From Victivallales bacterium (lineage in GTDB: Bacteria > Verrucomicrobiota > Lentisphaeria > Oligosphaerales > Oligosphaeraceae), in the NCBI GenBank assembly GCA_017554445.1, contig JAFZIJ010000195.1:1-34911 (forward strand): a stretch of 34,911 nt of DNA, in the 5' to 3' direction. The position numbers and the translations under genes are program-made. Shown here piece after piece: positions 23,715-32,373 of the stretch. The notes under the pieces are model-generated. The model was not told the origin of the DNA. It made no database searches and saw nothing but the letters and a program-made list of their open reading frames with translations. How positions within the stretch are numbered: the stretch's first letter is position 1; each line of letters opens with the position of its first letter.

Positions 23715-26474
23715 ATGACCATCGCCTATCCCATAGCCTGGCTGCTGCTGATTCCATTGGCACTCTACTGGCATTTCCACCGCCAGCCGAACCGCGCCGC
23801 CAACATCCTGCGGCTTTGCTTCATCATTCTGGCGGTCGCCATCATGTCGGGCATCTCCTTGAAATGGAAAGACCGCAACGGCATTCTCATAGCCGTCGTC
23901 GATCAATCTAAATCCATGCCAGACAACGCGAAGCAGGAAATCAAAAACGCTCTTAAACGGCTGGATTCCAAACGCCCCGCCAATTCACGGCTTGGCGTCA
24001 TCTCCTTCTCCGGAACTGCCGCCATTGAAAAAATGCCAGATGATTCGCCGTTCGACGACTTCACCGCCTATCTTCCGAATCCAGACGCCACCAACCTCCA
24101 TGAAGCCGTCACGGAAGCGTTGAAGCTTGTTCCACAGGACACGCCTGCCCGCCTACTTCTTTGCACAGACGGCACTTGGAACGGCCAGAATCCGCAAAAC
24201 GCCTTCGCCAAAGCCGCCGCGCAATCCATTCCGGCAGACGTCAAACTCTATTCGCGCGACCGTCTCAACGATCTTGCCATCGCGGACATCCAAGCTCCCT
24301 TCACCGCCTATCCCAACGAAACATTCGCCGTTTCGATTATCGTGTCATCGCCCGTCAATCAAAACGCCATCCTCTCCATCAGCCGCAACCATTCGCAGCC
24401 CGTCCAACAGAAAGTCATGTTGCGTCGCGGCATCAATCAAATCGTAAGACGCGATCAAAGCGAAACTTCCGGCGTTGTCGCATACGATGTCCGCATCCTT
24501 CCCGAAAATGGACAGCTTGACGACATTCCAGAAAACAACAGCGGACATCGAATCGTTCAAATCATTGGACGAAAACGGCTTCTGCTTTTAACGGAATCGC
24601 CGTCACAAAATCTCGCCAAAATTCTCACTGCCGCGCAACTTCCAGTCGATGTCCATGCGCCGTCGCCACATGTTCTTTCGCCGGAACGTCTTGCGAATTA
24701 TTCCGGTCTGATTCTCGAAAACGTTCCTGCCTCAAGGCTCGGCATGAGCGGCATGGAACTCGTCGCGCAACTCGTCAAAAGCGGCGCTCTCGGCTTGTTC
24801 ATGACGGGCGGCCGTTCCTCCTTCGCCGTTGGCGGTTATTATAAATCACCGTTGGACGACGTCCTCCCAGTCTCCATGGAGCAACGGCAGGAAATCCGTA
24901 AAAGCCAAGTCGCCGTTGTCGTCGTACTCGACCGCTCAGGAAGCATGTCGATGACCATCGACGGCACCCGTTCGAAAATGGACTTAGCCAATCTCGGAAC
25001 GGCTGAAGTATTCAAACTTCTTGCTCCGACGGACTTCTTCAGCGCCATCGCAGTCGATTCCGCGCCACACATTGTCATTCCGCTATCACCGGTCAACACC
25101 ATACCGAACGCGGAAAGCACCATCCGAAGCATTACGTCCATGGGCGGCGGTATTTTCGTCTTTACAGGCCTTGAAGCAGCCATTCGCCAAATGTTGAAAA
25201 CCAACGTCATCACCCGCCACATCATCCTTTTCGCAGACGCGGCGGATGCTGAAGAACCAGGCGAATACCGCGAACTGCTTGCACAATGCCGCATCAGCGA
25301 CATTACCGTCTCCGTCATCGCGCTTGGAAAGGAATCGGACAGCGACGCGGATTTTCTGAAAGACGTCGCCCGCCTCGGCGGCGGCATCTGCTATTTCACG
25401 GAAAACGCCAACGAACTGCCGCGAATCTTTGTCGAAGACACGTTCGCCATGGTTCGCAACACGTTCATCGAAGGCAAGACACAAGCCGCCTTCACACCGT
25501 CCATCCAGACACTTTCGCCAGCCGCTGTTTTTGGACAGCAGGCGACGATCAACGGCTACAACCTCTGCTACGCCGTCCCGCAAGCGGACGTGCAATTCGT
25601 CACACAGGATGAAAACAAAGCACCGTTGGCCGCCACACGAACGGTTCAGTTGGGCCGTACAGCCGCCTACACAGGCGAGGCCGACGGCAAATACACAGGC
25701 CCATTCGCCAACCATCCCGCGGCTCCCGCCCTGCTCACCGCGCTCGCCAACTGGATCCTCCCGCCGGAAGACGAGAATGAAGACTATCTCGTGTCACAAT
25801 CCCTTGCAAACGGCTTGCTTACCATATCTATTGATCTCACGCCAAATCGTCCGCATGATCCATTCAAAGACATTCCCGTCTTCAACGCAGTCATCCAAAA
25901 CGGACGTGGTGAAAACACCACCTCGACCGTCCGTTTCCAATGGAACGGACCTGATCAACTTGTCGCACGAATCCCGTTGCAAGGCGATTCCATCTGCATG
26001 GGCACGGTCAGCTGGGCAGGCCTTGAAACGCCAATCGCCATCGCCCCCGCCATGATTCCCGTATCGCCTGAATTCGCGCCATTTGGAACAGATGACGGGC
26101 ACTCCCTGCTCGAACTCGCCGCTGTCACAGGCGGTCATGAACGCATCGTTTTAGACGACATCTGGAAGGAACTTCCCGCTAAACGACGCTTTTTCGACAT
26201 GACGCCGATTCTGGCCATTCTCGCCATGCTCTGCCTTCTGTTTTCAAAGCTTCCCATTTTCATCCGCAAACAACGTTCTGCTGTCATTCCGCCAGTCGTC
26301 CAACGGCCCGCACCGCAAGCAGCGCAAGCCATCATAACCGATAAGCCGAAACAAGCCACACAGCCTGAGGAAACGCCACAACAACCAACAACACCATTAG
26401 TGGAAAACAATACGACACAGCCTAAATCAGAAGCATCCATCTCAGATGCCTTGAAACGAGTCCGTAAAAGATAA
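23715..26474 (+). CDS. Large membrane protein with two vWA modules
   Basis: A 919-aa protein. Two N-terminal helices (about residues 3-18 and 31-46) lead to a first vWA domain with Asp63, Ser65 and Ser67 (VVDQSKSM). A region near 290-400 resembles a glutamine-amidotransferase-like fold (LILENVPASR, LVKSGALGLFMTGG). A second vWA domain has Asp406, Ser408 and Ser410 (VLDRSGSM). A C-terminal helix (about 829-850) precedes a proline/glutamine-rich cytoplasmic tail ending in LKRVRKR. The layout matches YfbK/BatA-type proteins with nested vWA and amidotransferase-like parts found beside MoxR genes. ATG 23715, 5 bp after the BatA stop, is chosen because the first helix starts there; an earlier in-frame ATG would run through the BatA gene. 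Confidence 0.85.
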   Translation: MTIAYPIAWLLLIPLALYWHFHRQPNRAANILRLCFIILAVAIMSGISLKWKDRNGILIAVVDQSKSMPDNAKQEIKNALKRLDSKRPANSRLGVISFSGTAAIEKMPDDSPFDDFTAYLPNPDATNLHEAVTEALKLVPQDTPARLLLCTDGTWNGQNPQNAFAKAAAQSIPADVKLYSRDRLNDLAIADIQAPFTAYPNETFAVSIIVSSPVNQNAILSISRNHSQPVQQKVMLRRGINQIVRRDQSETSGVVAYDVRILPENGQLDDIPENNSGHRIVQIIGRKRLLLLTESPSQNLAKILTAAQLPVDVHAPSPHVLSPERLANYSGLILENVPASRLGMSGMELVAQLVKSGALGLFMTGGRSSFAVGGYYKSPLDDVLPVSMEQRQEIRKSQVAVVVVLDRSGSMSMTIDGTRSKMDLANLGTAEVFKLLAPTDFFSAIAVDSAPHIVIPLSPVNTIPNAESTIRSITSMGGGIFVFTGLEAAIRQMLKTNVITRHIILFADAADAEEPGEYRELLAQCRISDITVSVIALGKESDSDADFLKDVARLGGGICYFTENANELPRIFVEDTFAMVRNTFIEGKTQAAFTPSIQTLSPAAVFGQQATINGYNLCYAVPQADVQFVTQDENKAPLAATRTVQLGRTAAYTGEADGKYTGPFANHPAAPALLTALANWILPPEDENEDYLVSQSLANGLLTISIDLTPNRPHDPFKDIPVFNAVIQNGRGENTTSTVRFQWNGPDQLVARIPLQGDSICMGTVSWAGLETPIAIAPAMIPVSPEFAPFGTDDGHSLLELAAVTGGHERIVLDDIWKELPAKRRFFDMTPILAILAMLCLLFSKLPIFIRKQRSAVIPPVVQRPAPQAAQAIITDKPKQATQPEETPQQPTTPLVENNTTQPKSEASISDALKRVRKR

Positions 26475-26482
26475 TGCTTTTT

Positions 26483-26526
26483 CTAGAGCTTCTAGATTTT
26501 CTGGACTGTCTAGCTTCCTAGTGTTC
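26483..26526. repeat. 9-bp tandem repeat, array 4, opposite orientation
   Basis: Units ctagagctt, ctagatttt, ctggactgt, ctagcttc and ctagtgttc follow the vWA gene. On the complement they read ctagaagct and similar, matching the other arrays in the reverse direction. Confidence 0.6.
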
Positions 26527-26574
26527 CTCTTTTTGTTTCCTTATTCATATTATGAGATTATATTATACTTAAGT

Positions 26575-26706
26575 CTCGGCAACGTTTCAGTTTAGTCCGC
26601 CTGAGTGGGCGGGGCTGAAACCGTCATCCGGTGAATCCCGTGCAAACCGGGAGCTGTCGCGCAACCGTAAATGGCCCACTGCCATGAGTCGGATCCCGTA
26701 GCCGAG
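26575..26706 (+). ncRNA. Cobalamin riboswitch (AdoCbl-type aptamer)
   Basis: The P1 stem is ctcggc (26575-26580) paired with gccgag (26701-26706). Inside are the conserved core elements: ggtgaatcccgtgcaaaccgggagctg and the B12 box with gcgcaaccgtaa (about 26653-26670), then atgagtcggatccc before P1 closes. Together these are diagnostic of cobalamin riboswitches. The aptamer ends 32 nt before the Shine-Dalgarno (26738-26745) of the receptor gene, and no T-rich terminator is seen between, so control is probably at translation. A -10-like TATTAT/TATACT lies at 26561-26569. Confidence 0.95.
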
Positions 26707-26749
26707 GCATCACAGCCACAATTTGTGCGCGTAACGCAAGGAAGGCAAC

Positions 26750-28735
26750 ATGAATCTGAAGAAACTCTGCATCCGAACAATCCCCGCAACCCTCCTCTGC
26801 TTCCTGTCATCGACTTTTGCTCAGGAAGCGGAAAAAGCCCAAGACAACACGGAAAAACTCCCCGCCATCACCGTCACTGGCGTCCGTACGAACGCACGGG
26901 CGGACTCGCTTGGCCAATCCGTCACCATCATCGATCGCAAACAGCTTGACCAGACGGAACTTCCTTATGTCCAAGATGTTCTCATTGAACAGCCTGGCTT
27001 CAGCTTCTATTCATACGGCCCCCGTGCCAGTAATCCCGCCATCACTTTGCGCGGCATGCATTGGTATCATACCAAACTGCTCATCGACGGCTATCCCTAT
27101 CTGGACAATTCCACGACCAGCGGCCTCGCCCCGATGTTCGACAACATCTCGCTTAATCTCATCGACCGCATTGAAATCGTGAAAGGCGCCGTCTCCCTGC
27201 AGGGCAGCTCCGCGCTCGGCGGCATCGTCAACATCATCACCCGCAAACCTCCACAAGAGGACGGCACGCATGGCATCTTCAACGTCGAAGCGGGCAGCCA
27301 TGGCCGCTTTGACACATCAGCCATCGTCTACGGCCGCCAGTCCATCGTCGATTACAAGATCGGTGTCGCCCGTCAGCGTGAGCGCGGCATCTCCGTCTAT
27401 CGCAAAGGCCCCCAAGCCGCCATGTCCATCAATGGCGACGATGATCATTTCCGTTCCATGAACTATTTCGCCGATCTCGGCTTCCAGCTCGATGACAATT
27501 GGCGCATCGAACTCGGTGGTTCTTTCACCGACACTGATGAAGAGTACGATGACGGCTACGCAGGCGATTGGGGCAATGGTCCGGACCACGACGACATCTG
27601 GCTCCGCAAGACCATGGGCCATGCAAAACTCGCGGGAACAGGCCTCTTCAACGACACGCTCGACGTCTCCCTCTCCTACGCGCAGACGCGTTCCGATCGT
27701 GAATACATCGGAGTCGGCGGCGGCAGCGCTTACCGCTACATTGGCGACCTCTCCCTCGTCAATGCGCAGGCCACGCTCCACATCAACGACTGGAACACGC
27801 TGACCACCGGTATCGACTTCCAGCATGAGCAGGTCCGCGGCTTCATGGTCGGCTATAACGAAAAGAAGTTCAAAGGCTGGGATGAAACCTACCGTACCGT
27901 CGGCTACTACATCGGCTACCAGATCGAGCCGCTTGAAAACCTCTTCTTCAACGCCAATTTCCGCTACAACCACCATTCCGACTTCGACCACGAATGGACA
28001 GGCGACGTCTCCGCCCGCTATCTGCTCGAACCGACGGGAACGACCTTCCGCGCATCCTACGGCAAAGGCTATCGCGCCCCCAACCCGTATGAACTCATGC
28101 CTCTCGCCAACAACACATGGTATTGGCACGGCAATCCCGATCTGAAGCCTGAAACCGCCCGCACATGGGACATCGGCCTCGAACAGGACATCATCGGCAA
28201 GCAACTGACCGCCGACGTCACTTACTTCCAGAATTCCGTCGATGACTACATCAACGCCTACGGCGGCTATGACGACGCGACATGGATGTCCTATCCTGTC
28301 AACGTTGACAAGATGAAAATCCGTGGCATCGAAGCCGGCATCAACGCCCGCCCCATCGACGAACTCACCCTGCGTCTCGCCTACACATGGCAGCATGCCC
28401 GCAACCTCCAGTCGGGCGAACATTTCCGTCCGCTCATCGCCGACCATCTGATCAGCTTCGACGCCACGTGGAATCCCATTGAACAGCTCGATCTGAACAT
28501 CGGCGGCGTGCTCGTCGGTCCGCGCCAGAACAACAACGGCGCAGGCTCCGCCAACAAGATGCACAACTACTGCCTCGTCCACACGACCATCGGCTGGAAG
28601 TTCAACGACCATTTCAAAGTCTATGGCCGCATCGACAACCTCCTCAACGAAAACTACGCCACGGTTGACTCCTATGGCGTCATCTACAACACCTACGGCC
28701 GTGTTTATTACCTCGGCTTGACCTATTCGTTCTAA
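26750..28735 (+). CDS. btuB: TonB-dependent outer-membrane receptor, probable cobalamin transporter
   Basis: A 661-aa outer-membrane receptor. The signal peptide covers about residues 1-24, a TonB-box-like AITVTG is at 39-44, the plug domain (about 50-165) has the ITLRGM and IEIVKGAVSLQGSSALGGIVNIIT motifs, and a barrel rich in aromatic strand ends finishes with YYLGLTYSF ending in Phe. It should import a bulky ligand with energy from TonB. The cobalamin riboswitch just upstream makes vitamin B12 or a corrinoid the likely ligand, so btuB is assigned by context. The size and motifs fit BtuB-type receptors. A strong aaggaagg precedes the ATG by 4 nt. Confidence 0.9.
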   Translation: MNLKKLCIRTIPATLLCFLSSTFAQEAEKAQDNTEKLPAITVTGVRTNARADSLGQSVTIIDRKQLDQTELPYVQDVLIEQPGFSFYSYGPRASNPAITLRGMHWYHTKLLIDGYPYLDNSTTSGLAPMFDNISLNLIDRIEIVKGAVSLQGSSALGGIVNIITRKPPQEDGTHGIFNVEAGSHGRFDTSAIVYGRQSIVDYKIGVARQRERGISVYRKGPQAAMSINGDDDHFRSMNYFADLGFQLDDNWRIELGGSFTDTDEEYDDGYAGDWGNGPDHDDIWLRKTMGHAKLAGTGLFNDTLDVSLSYAQTRSDREYIGVGGGSAYRYIGDLSLVNAQATLHINDWNTLTTGIDFQHEQVRGFMVGYNEKKFKGWDETYRTVGYYIGYQIEPLENLFFNANFRYNHHSDFDHEWTGDVSARYLLEPTGTTFRASYGKGYRAPNPYELMPLANNTWYWHGNPDLKPETARTWDIGLEQDIIGKQLTADVTYFQNSVDDYINAYGGYDDATWMSYPVNVDKMKIRGIEAGINARPIDELTLRLAYTWQHARNLQSGEHFRPLIADHLISFDATWNPIEQLDLNIGGVLVGPRQNNNGAGSANKMHNYCLVHTTIGWKFNDHFKVYGRIDNLLNENYATVDSYGVIYNTYGRVYYLGLTYSF

Positions 28736-28747
28736 TATCGACTTCCA

Positions 28748-28778
28748 CCAGAGGCGCGATTCATCATCGCGCCTCTGG
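28748..28778. terminator. Strong hairpin after btuB
   Basis: ccagaggcgcga (28748-28759) and tcgcgcctctgg (28767-28778) form a perfect 12-bp stem with a 7-nt loop. It is not followed by a T-tract but by ctaaaaac, so it may slow or partly stop transcription, or protect mRNA ends, between the receptor and the energiser genes. Confidence 0.55.
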
Positions 28779-28801
28779 GCTAAAAACAACTGCACATCGC
28801 A

Positions 28802-29548
28802 ATGTCCAAGCTTGCCACTTCCATCCTATTCTGCGCTCTTGTAGCCTTGTATGGACAAACTTCGGACGTTGCCGAATACTGCCAAGCATTGACGGGCGAA
28901 CTTGCCGCCTGCAAAAATCATTTGGCGGAATGCGAAGCACTACGGAAAGATTTCACCTTACGCAGTGAAGACCGCGAGCGAGCCATCGCCACAGAAAACG
29001 CCAAACTCAAAGCAGAAATCCAACGGCTTCTCAAAAAGAAACAAGCGTTAGCTGAAGAAAAACAGAAACTAGAAGCGGAACAGCAACGGCTTCAGCAAAA
29101 CCATCAGGCTTGCCTAACTCCCTTGAGCGTTGCGGAACAAGCACTTGAAGCCAAGCGAAATCAATTGCCCAAACCATTACAAGAAACGATGTTGCCGCCA
29201 TTGCAAGGCGACAATCTGTCGTCCAGACTCCGTCGTTTTCTCGAATCGATTGACAGCATCCGCAACTTCGATCAACAATTGCAAAAGCCTGTGCCGACCA
29301 TTCTTACAGGGCCAGATGGCGTCCAACGCGAATTCAAGTTGCTATATTTGGGATTGACCACTGCCTACGCCGTCGCCCCAGAAGCGAAAATCGCCGGCTT
29401 CGGTATCCGCCAAAATGGCGATTGGGAATTGCATTGGCGGCAGGAGTATTTTCCAGCCATCGCCCAAGCCATTGAAATCAGTTCAGGCAAACGTCCGCCT
29501 GCGCTTCTTTACCTGCCCGTCCCCGCAAACGAAGGAGACGGCCAGTGA
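28802..29548 (+). CDS. DUF3450-like periplasmic coiled-coil protein
   Basis: A 248-aa protein with a signal peptide (about residues 1-19), a long coiled coil (about 25-105, heavy in Glu, Lys, Gln and Leu) and a C-terminal beta-rich domain with LLYLGLTTAYAV and a GDWELHWR strand. This layout matches DUF3450 proteins, which are encoded directly before the TtpC gene in Vibrio TonB2 clusters. It presumably works in the periplasm with the adjacent TtpC-like protein. Its stop overlaps the next gene's GTG start. Confidence 0.75.
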   Translation: MSKLATSILFCALVALYGQTSDVAEYCQALTGELAACKNHLAECEALRKDFTLRSEDRERAIATENAKLKAEIQRLLKKKQALAEEKQKLEAEQQRLQQNHQACLTPLSVAEQALEAKRNQLPKPLQETMLPPLQGDNLSSRLRRFLESIDSIRNFDQQLQKPVPTILTGPDGVQREFKLLYLGLTTAYAVAPEAKIAGFGIRQNGDWELHWRQEYFPAIAQAIEISSGKRPPALLYLPVPANEGDGQ

Positions 29549-30693
29549 ACAACAAATGTCTTATTCTTTTTGTATTGCTTCCATTCCTCTTCCATGCACA
29601 GGAGGAAATGGATCCGCGTGTATTCGTCAAACGCATACAGGAAGAAATCGCCGAATGCCGTCAAAAGGCCGAAACCGTCCAAAAAGCGACGGAAGATGAT
29701 TGGAAACGCCATTCCGACCGTGTCCAGACTCTTCAAAAAGAATCAGACGAACTCCTGAAACAATTGGAACAACTGTCTGACGAGATCGACAAACTCCAGC
29801 AGGAAAACCAAGAGGCCACCGTTAGAAACACCGTCGCGCAACAAGACGAACAGCGTCTCGCGCAACTGCTCCCAACAGACGATTCAATGCCACTTCCATC
29901 TCGCCTTGAACAACTTACGCAAGAACGTATCGCAATGTTGGAAGCGCTTTTCCAACCACCCAAGCCTGTCGCCATCATAGCCAAAGACGCAACTGGCAAA
30001 CAGATAAAAGGCGATGTCGTCCGCCATGGTCCAGTGGCATATTTTTACAGTCAAGACGGTCGTGGACAACTCTACGATACTCCTGAAGGTGGTCTGCCGA
30101 CCGTCCATCAACTGCAACCTACGTCTTCCCAATCCCCTTTAAATCTGGATGTTACAGGCAAACATCCAGAACTTTTCACACAATCATCCGGCTTGCTGAA
30201 CCATCTCCGCCAAGGCGGCGTCATCATGATTCCAATCCTTCTGCTTGGCGTTGTGTGTATCCTTGTTGTCCTCTTCAAGCTATTGGAATTACTCGTTCAC
30301 CGTTCGTCAAAGGATTTCCACCAGCTTGAAATCACCGCCAAAGCTTCTTTTAACAAAGGCGAAGATCTTGAGAATGAATTGTTTACGATTGCACAAAAAT
30401 GCGTCGCACGACGTGAGCATCTCCTCTTCTGGCTTGGCGTGAGCGCCTCCGCCGCGCCGTTGCTCGGTCTGCTTGGAACCGTCACGGGCATGATTCACAC
30501 ATTCCGTCTTATTACCGCCTTCGGCGTCGGCGATGCACGGCTTCTCGCCGATGGCATTTCAGAAGCCTTGGTCACAACGGAAGCGGGCCTTTGCGTTGCC
30601 ATTCCCGCCCTGCTGTGCCACGCATGGTTGACTCGCTTGGCACGCCGCCACGCAACCAATTTGGAAGCAAAGATTTCCAGCCTGTGTTCTTAA
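29545..30693 (+). CDS. TtpC-like MotA/TolQ/ExbB proton channel with periplasmic coiled coil
   Basis: A 382-aa protein. After a signal peptide (about residues 1-18) there is a periplasmic coiled coil (about 25-105) and a small domain, then a TolQ/ExbB channel core with a first membrane helix near 223-248 and the family segment PLLGLLGTVTGMIHTF with two further helices. The long N-terminal periplasmic region separates it from ordinary ExbB and matches TtpC, which is needed for TonB2 function in Vibrio. It uses proton motive force to drive TonB. GTG at 29545 is chosen: GGAG lies 7 nt upstream and the previous stop overlaps it. Confidence 0.82.
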   Translation: MNNKCLILFVLLPFLFHAQEEMDPRVFVKRIQEEIAECRQKAETVQKATEDDWKRHSDRVQTLQKESDELLKQLEQLSDEIDKLQQENQEATVRNTVAQQDEQRLAQLLPTDDSMPLPSRLEQLTQERIAMLEALFQPPKPVAIIAKDATGKQIKGDVVRHGPVAYFYSQDGRGQLYDTPEGGLPTVHQLQPTSSQSPLNLDVTGKHPELFTQSSGLLNHLRQGGVIMIPILLLGVVCILVVLFKLLELLVHRSSKDFHQLEITAKASFNKGEDLENELFTIAQKCVARREHLLFWLGVSASAAPLLGLLGTVTGMIHTFRLITAFGVGDARLLADGISEALVTTEAGLCVAIPALLCHAWLTRLARRHATNLEAKISSLCS

Positions 30694-30738
30694 AAAAGGA
30701 CTAAAGGACGAAGAGACCTAAAGGACAGTTTTTGGCCT
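30694..30738. repeat. Short ctaaaggac direct repeat between channel genes
   Basis: Two exact copies of ctaaaggac lie at 30701-30709 and 30718-30726, with a partial aaaaaggac before them. No role can be read from the sequence; the aaagga motif is too far from the next ATG to be a normal ribosome binding site. Confidence 0.5.
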
Positions 30739-30744
30739 TTGATT

Positions 30745-31125
30745 ATGGTATCTATACTAAATTATCTAAAAACCGGCGGCTATCTGATGATTCCCATCAT
30801 CATCGTCGCCTTTATGATTTGGTACCGCTATTTCATCTCTTTGGCGGCGCTGAAGCATAGCGACGCCACGCAACTGGTCGGCCATGAAATCCGTTTCATG
30901 GCGGCACTCGTAGCCGCCGCCCCGATGCTCGGTCTGCTTGGAACCGTCATCGGCATGATGGACACATTCCATGCCACCGCCAACGCCGCCGCCACGGATG
31001 CGTCGGTTCTCGCCGACGGCATCGGCAAAGCTCTCGTCACCACGCAGGCAGGCCTCGCTGCCGCCATTCCAGGCTCGCTAGCCATTGCACATCTTCGCCA
31101 CCGTTTGAAAAACATCCATGCGTAA
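30745..31125 (+). CDS. exbB: Very short ExbB/TolQ-family protein
   Basis: A 126-aa protein, far shorter than usual ExbB (about 170-240 aa). It keeps a first membrane helix (MIPIIIVAFMIWY) and the conserved PMLGLLGTVIGMMDTF segment with helices 2 and 3, but the cytoplasmic loop between helix 1 and 2 is nearly gone. Neighbouring genes fix its identity as the ExbB2 counterpart. It may form mixed complexes with the TtpC-like subunit. ATG 30745 is used; a TTG at 30739 would add two residues. The stop overlaps the exbD start. Confidence 0.85.
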   Translation: MVSILNYLKTGGYLMIPIIIVAFMIWYRYFISLAALKHSDATQLVGHEIRFMAALVAAAPMLGLLGTVIGMMDTFHATANAAATDASVLADGIGKALVTTQAGLAAAIPGSLAIAHLRHRLKNIHA

Positions 31126-31528
31126 CCGACATTTACAACCTCAAACCGACGCCATGCCGGACATCAACATGTCCCCCATGGTCGATATGATTTTCCTGCT
31201 GCTGATTTTCTTCATGGTCACGACCGTTTTCACAAAAGACGCAGGAATCGGAATCAACCGCCCGCAGGCAGATACGGCGCAACCGCTCCAGCAGGACGCC
31301 ATGATTCTCACGATCACGGAAAACGGCGAAATCCGCCATGCGGGACAGCCTTATCAAATCAAACAAATTCCAAATCTTGTCAAAGAACAATTGCCAAACA
31401 ACAACGGCTCCATCACCATCATCGCCGACGAAAAAGCCCCTACCGGTCTCACCGTCCAGTTAATCGACCAATGCCGCCTCGGCGGCATCACGGATGTCAG
31501 CATCGCCGCCACAACGAACACACCATGA
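31118..31528 (+). CDS. exbD: ExbD biopolymer transport protein
   Basis: A 136-aa protein with a single membrane helix (about residues 22-40), containing the conserved Asp23 in INMSPMVDMIFLLLIFFM that carries protons in ExbD/TolR proteins. A periplasmic domain follows. It starts inside the end of exbB (8-bp overlap) and its stop overlaps the tonB start (ATGA), as expected for tightly coupled ExbB-ExbD-TonB expression. Confidence 0.95.
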   Translation: MRNRHLQPQTDAMPDINMSPMVDMIFLLLIFFMVTTVFTKDAGIGINRPQADTAQPLQQDAMILTITENGEIRHAGQPYQIKQIPNLVKEQLPNNNGSITIIADEKAPTGLTVQLIDQCRLGGITDVSIAATTNTP

Positions 31529-32373
31529 CCGATTTCCAGTATTCCATACCCATTTCAAAAAGGATTCACGCAGCCTTCGCGGCCATCCTTGTGACCGCCA
31601 TCGTCATCTGCGTTTTTCCGTTGCTGGAATCACTGGCGGCCGTTCGACCTGCGCAAAAAACACTGCCTGCCGCCATTCCTGTCAAAATCGCCTCTGTAAA
31701 TCCACAGCCATCCATGAGCTTGCCATCTCACGCCAAGCCCACCACATCGCCAAAATCAATGAAAATGGCCGCCATGGCGCTTCCCAAACCATTGTTACCG
31801 CCTCCCAAGACACCTGTCGTCCAACTGTCGCCCAAATCGTTGCCAAGTCCTGTAAAGCCAGTTGATATTCCTCCCCAGCCCTCTGTCCAGCCCAATACAA
31901 CCATTCCCCCGGTTCAGCCGCAACCGATTGCCGAAATTATTCCACAACACACTGAAGCAACGTCACTTGAAACAACAGCCACAACAGCGGCAGACGCCAA
32001 TTCCACTACAGAATCTTCCCTTCTTGGTACCGACGATGGAGCCTTGCCAGACGGAAAGTCGCTCAAGATTCCGCCGATTTTCATGAAGCATATTTTGCCA
32101 ACATATCCAGAATATGCACGCAGACGCGGCCTCGAAGGATTTGTCATCTTGCAATTTATAGTAGATATTAATGGACGTGTCGTAGAACCGTCCGTCCAAG
32201 AGGCAAATCCACAAGGCTACTTTGAAACAGCGGCCATCCGCGCCATCAGGCAATGGCGATTTTCCCCTGGACGGAACGACAAAGGCACGCCAGTCCCCTG
32301 CCGTCTCCAAATGCGTATCGATTTCAGACTCAAAAATTCTACAAATTATGGCTACCAAATACGACTTCAATAA
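31525..32373 (+). CDS. tonB: TonB family energy transducer
   Basis: A 282-aa protein with a short cytoplasmic start, one membrane helix (about residues 16-34), a long proline/lysine/threonine-rich periplasmic spacer (about 45-150), and a TonB C-terminal domain (about 190-282) with YPEYARRRGLEGFVILQFIVD, then AIRAIRQWRFSPG. This domain contacts TonB boxes of outer-membrane receptors such as the upstream BtuB-like one. ATG 31525 is chosen because it overlaps the exbD stop (ATGA) and precedes the helix; an earlier ATG at 31471 would run in-frame through exbD. Confidence 0.93.
   Translation: MTDFQYSIPISKRIHAAFAAILVTAIVICVFPLLESLAAVRPAQKTLPAAIPVKIASVNPQPSMSLPSHAKPTTSPKSMKMAAMALPKPLLPPPKTPVVQLSPKSLPSPVKPVDIPPQPSVQPNTTIPPVQPQPIAEIIPQHTEATSLETTATTAADANSTTESSLLGTDDGALPDGKSLKIPPIFMKHILPTYPEYARRRGLEGFVILQFIVDINGRVVEPSVQEANPQGYFETAAIRAIRQWRFSPGRNDKGTPVPCRLQMRIDFRLKNSTNYGYQIRLQ

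Noticed and set aside
27317..28795. Long antisense open frame (492 aa) on the minus strand
   Set aside because: It lies opposite the TonB-dependent receptor and its composition (rich in Val, Asp, Glu, Gly) is a mirror of that gene's codons; no family features or ribosome binding site.
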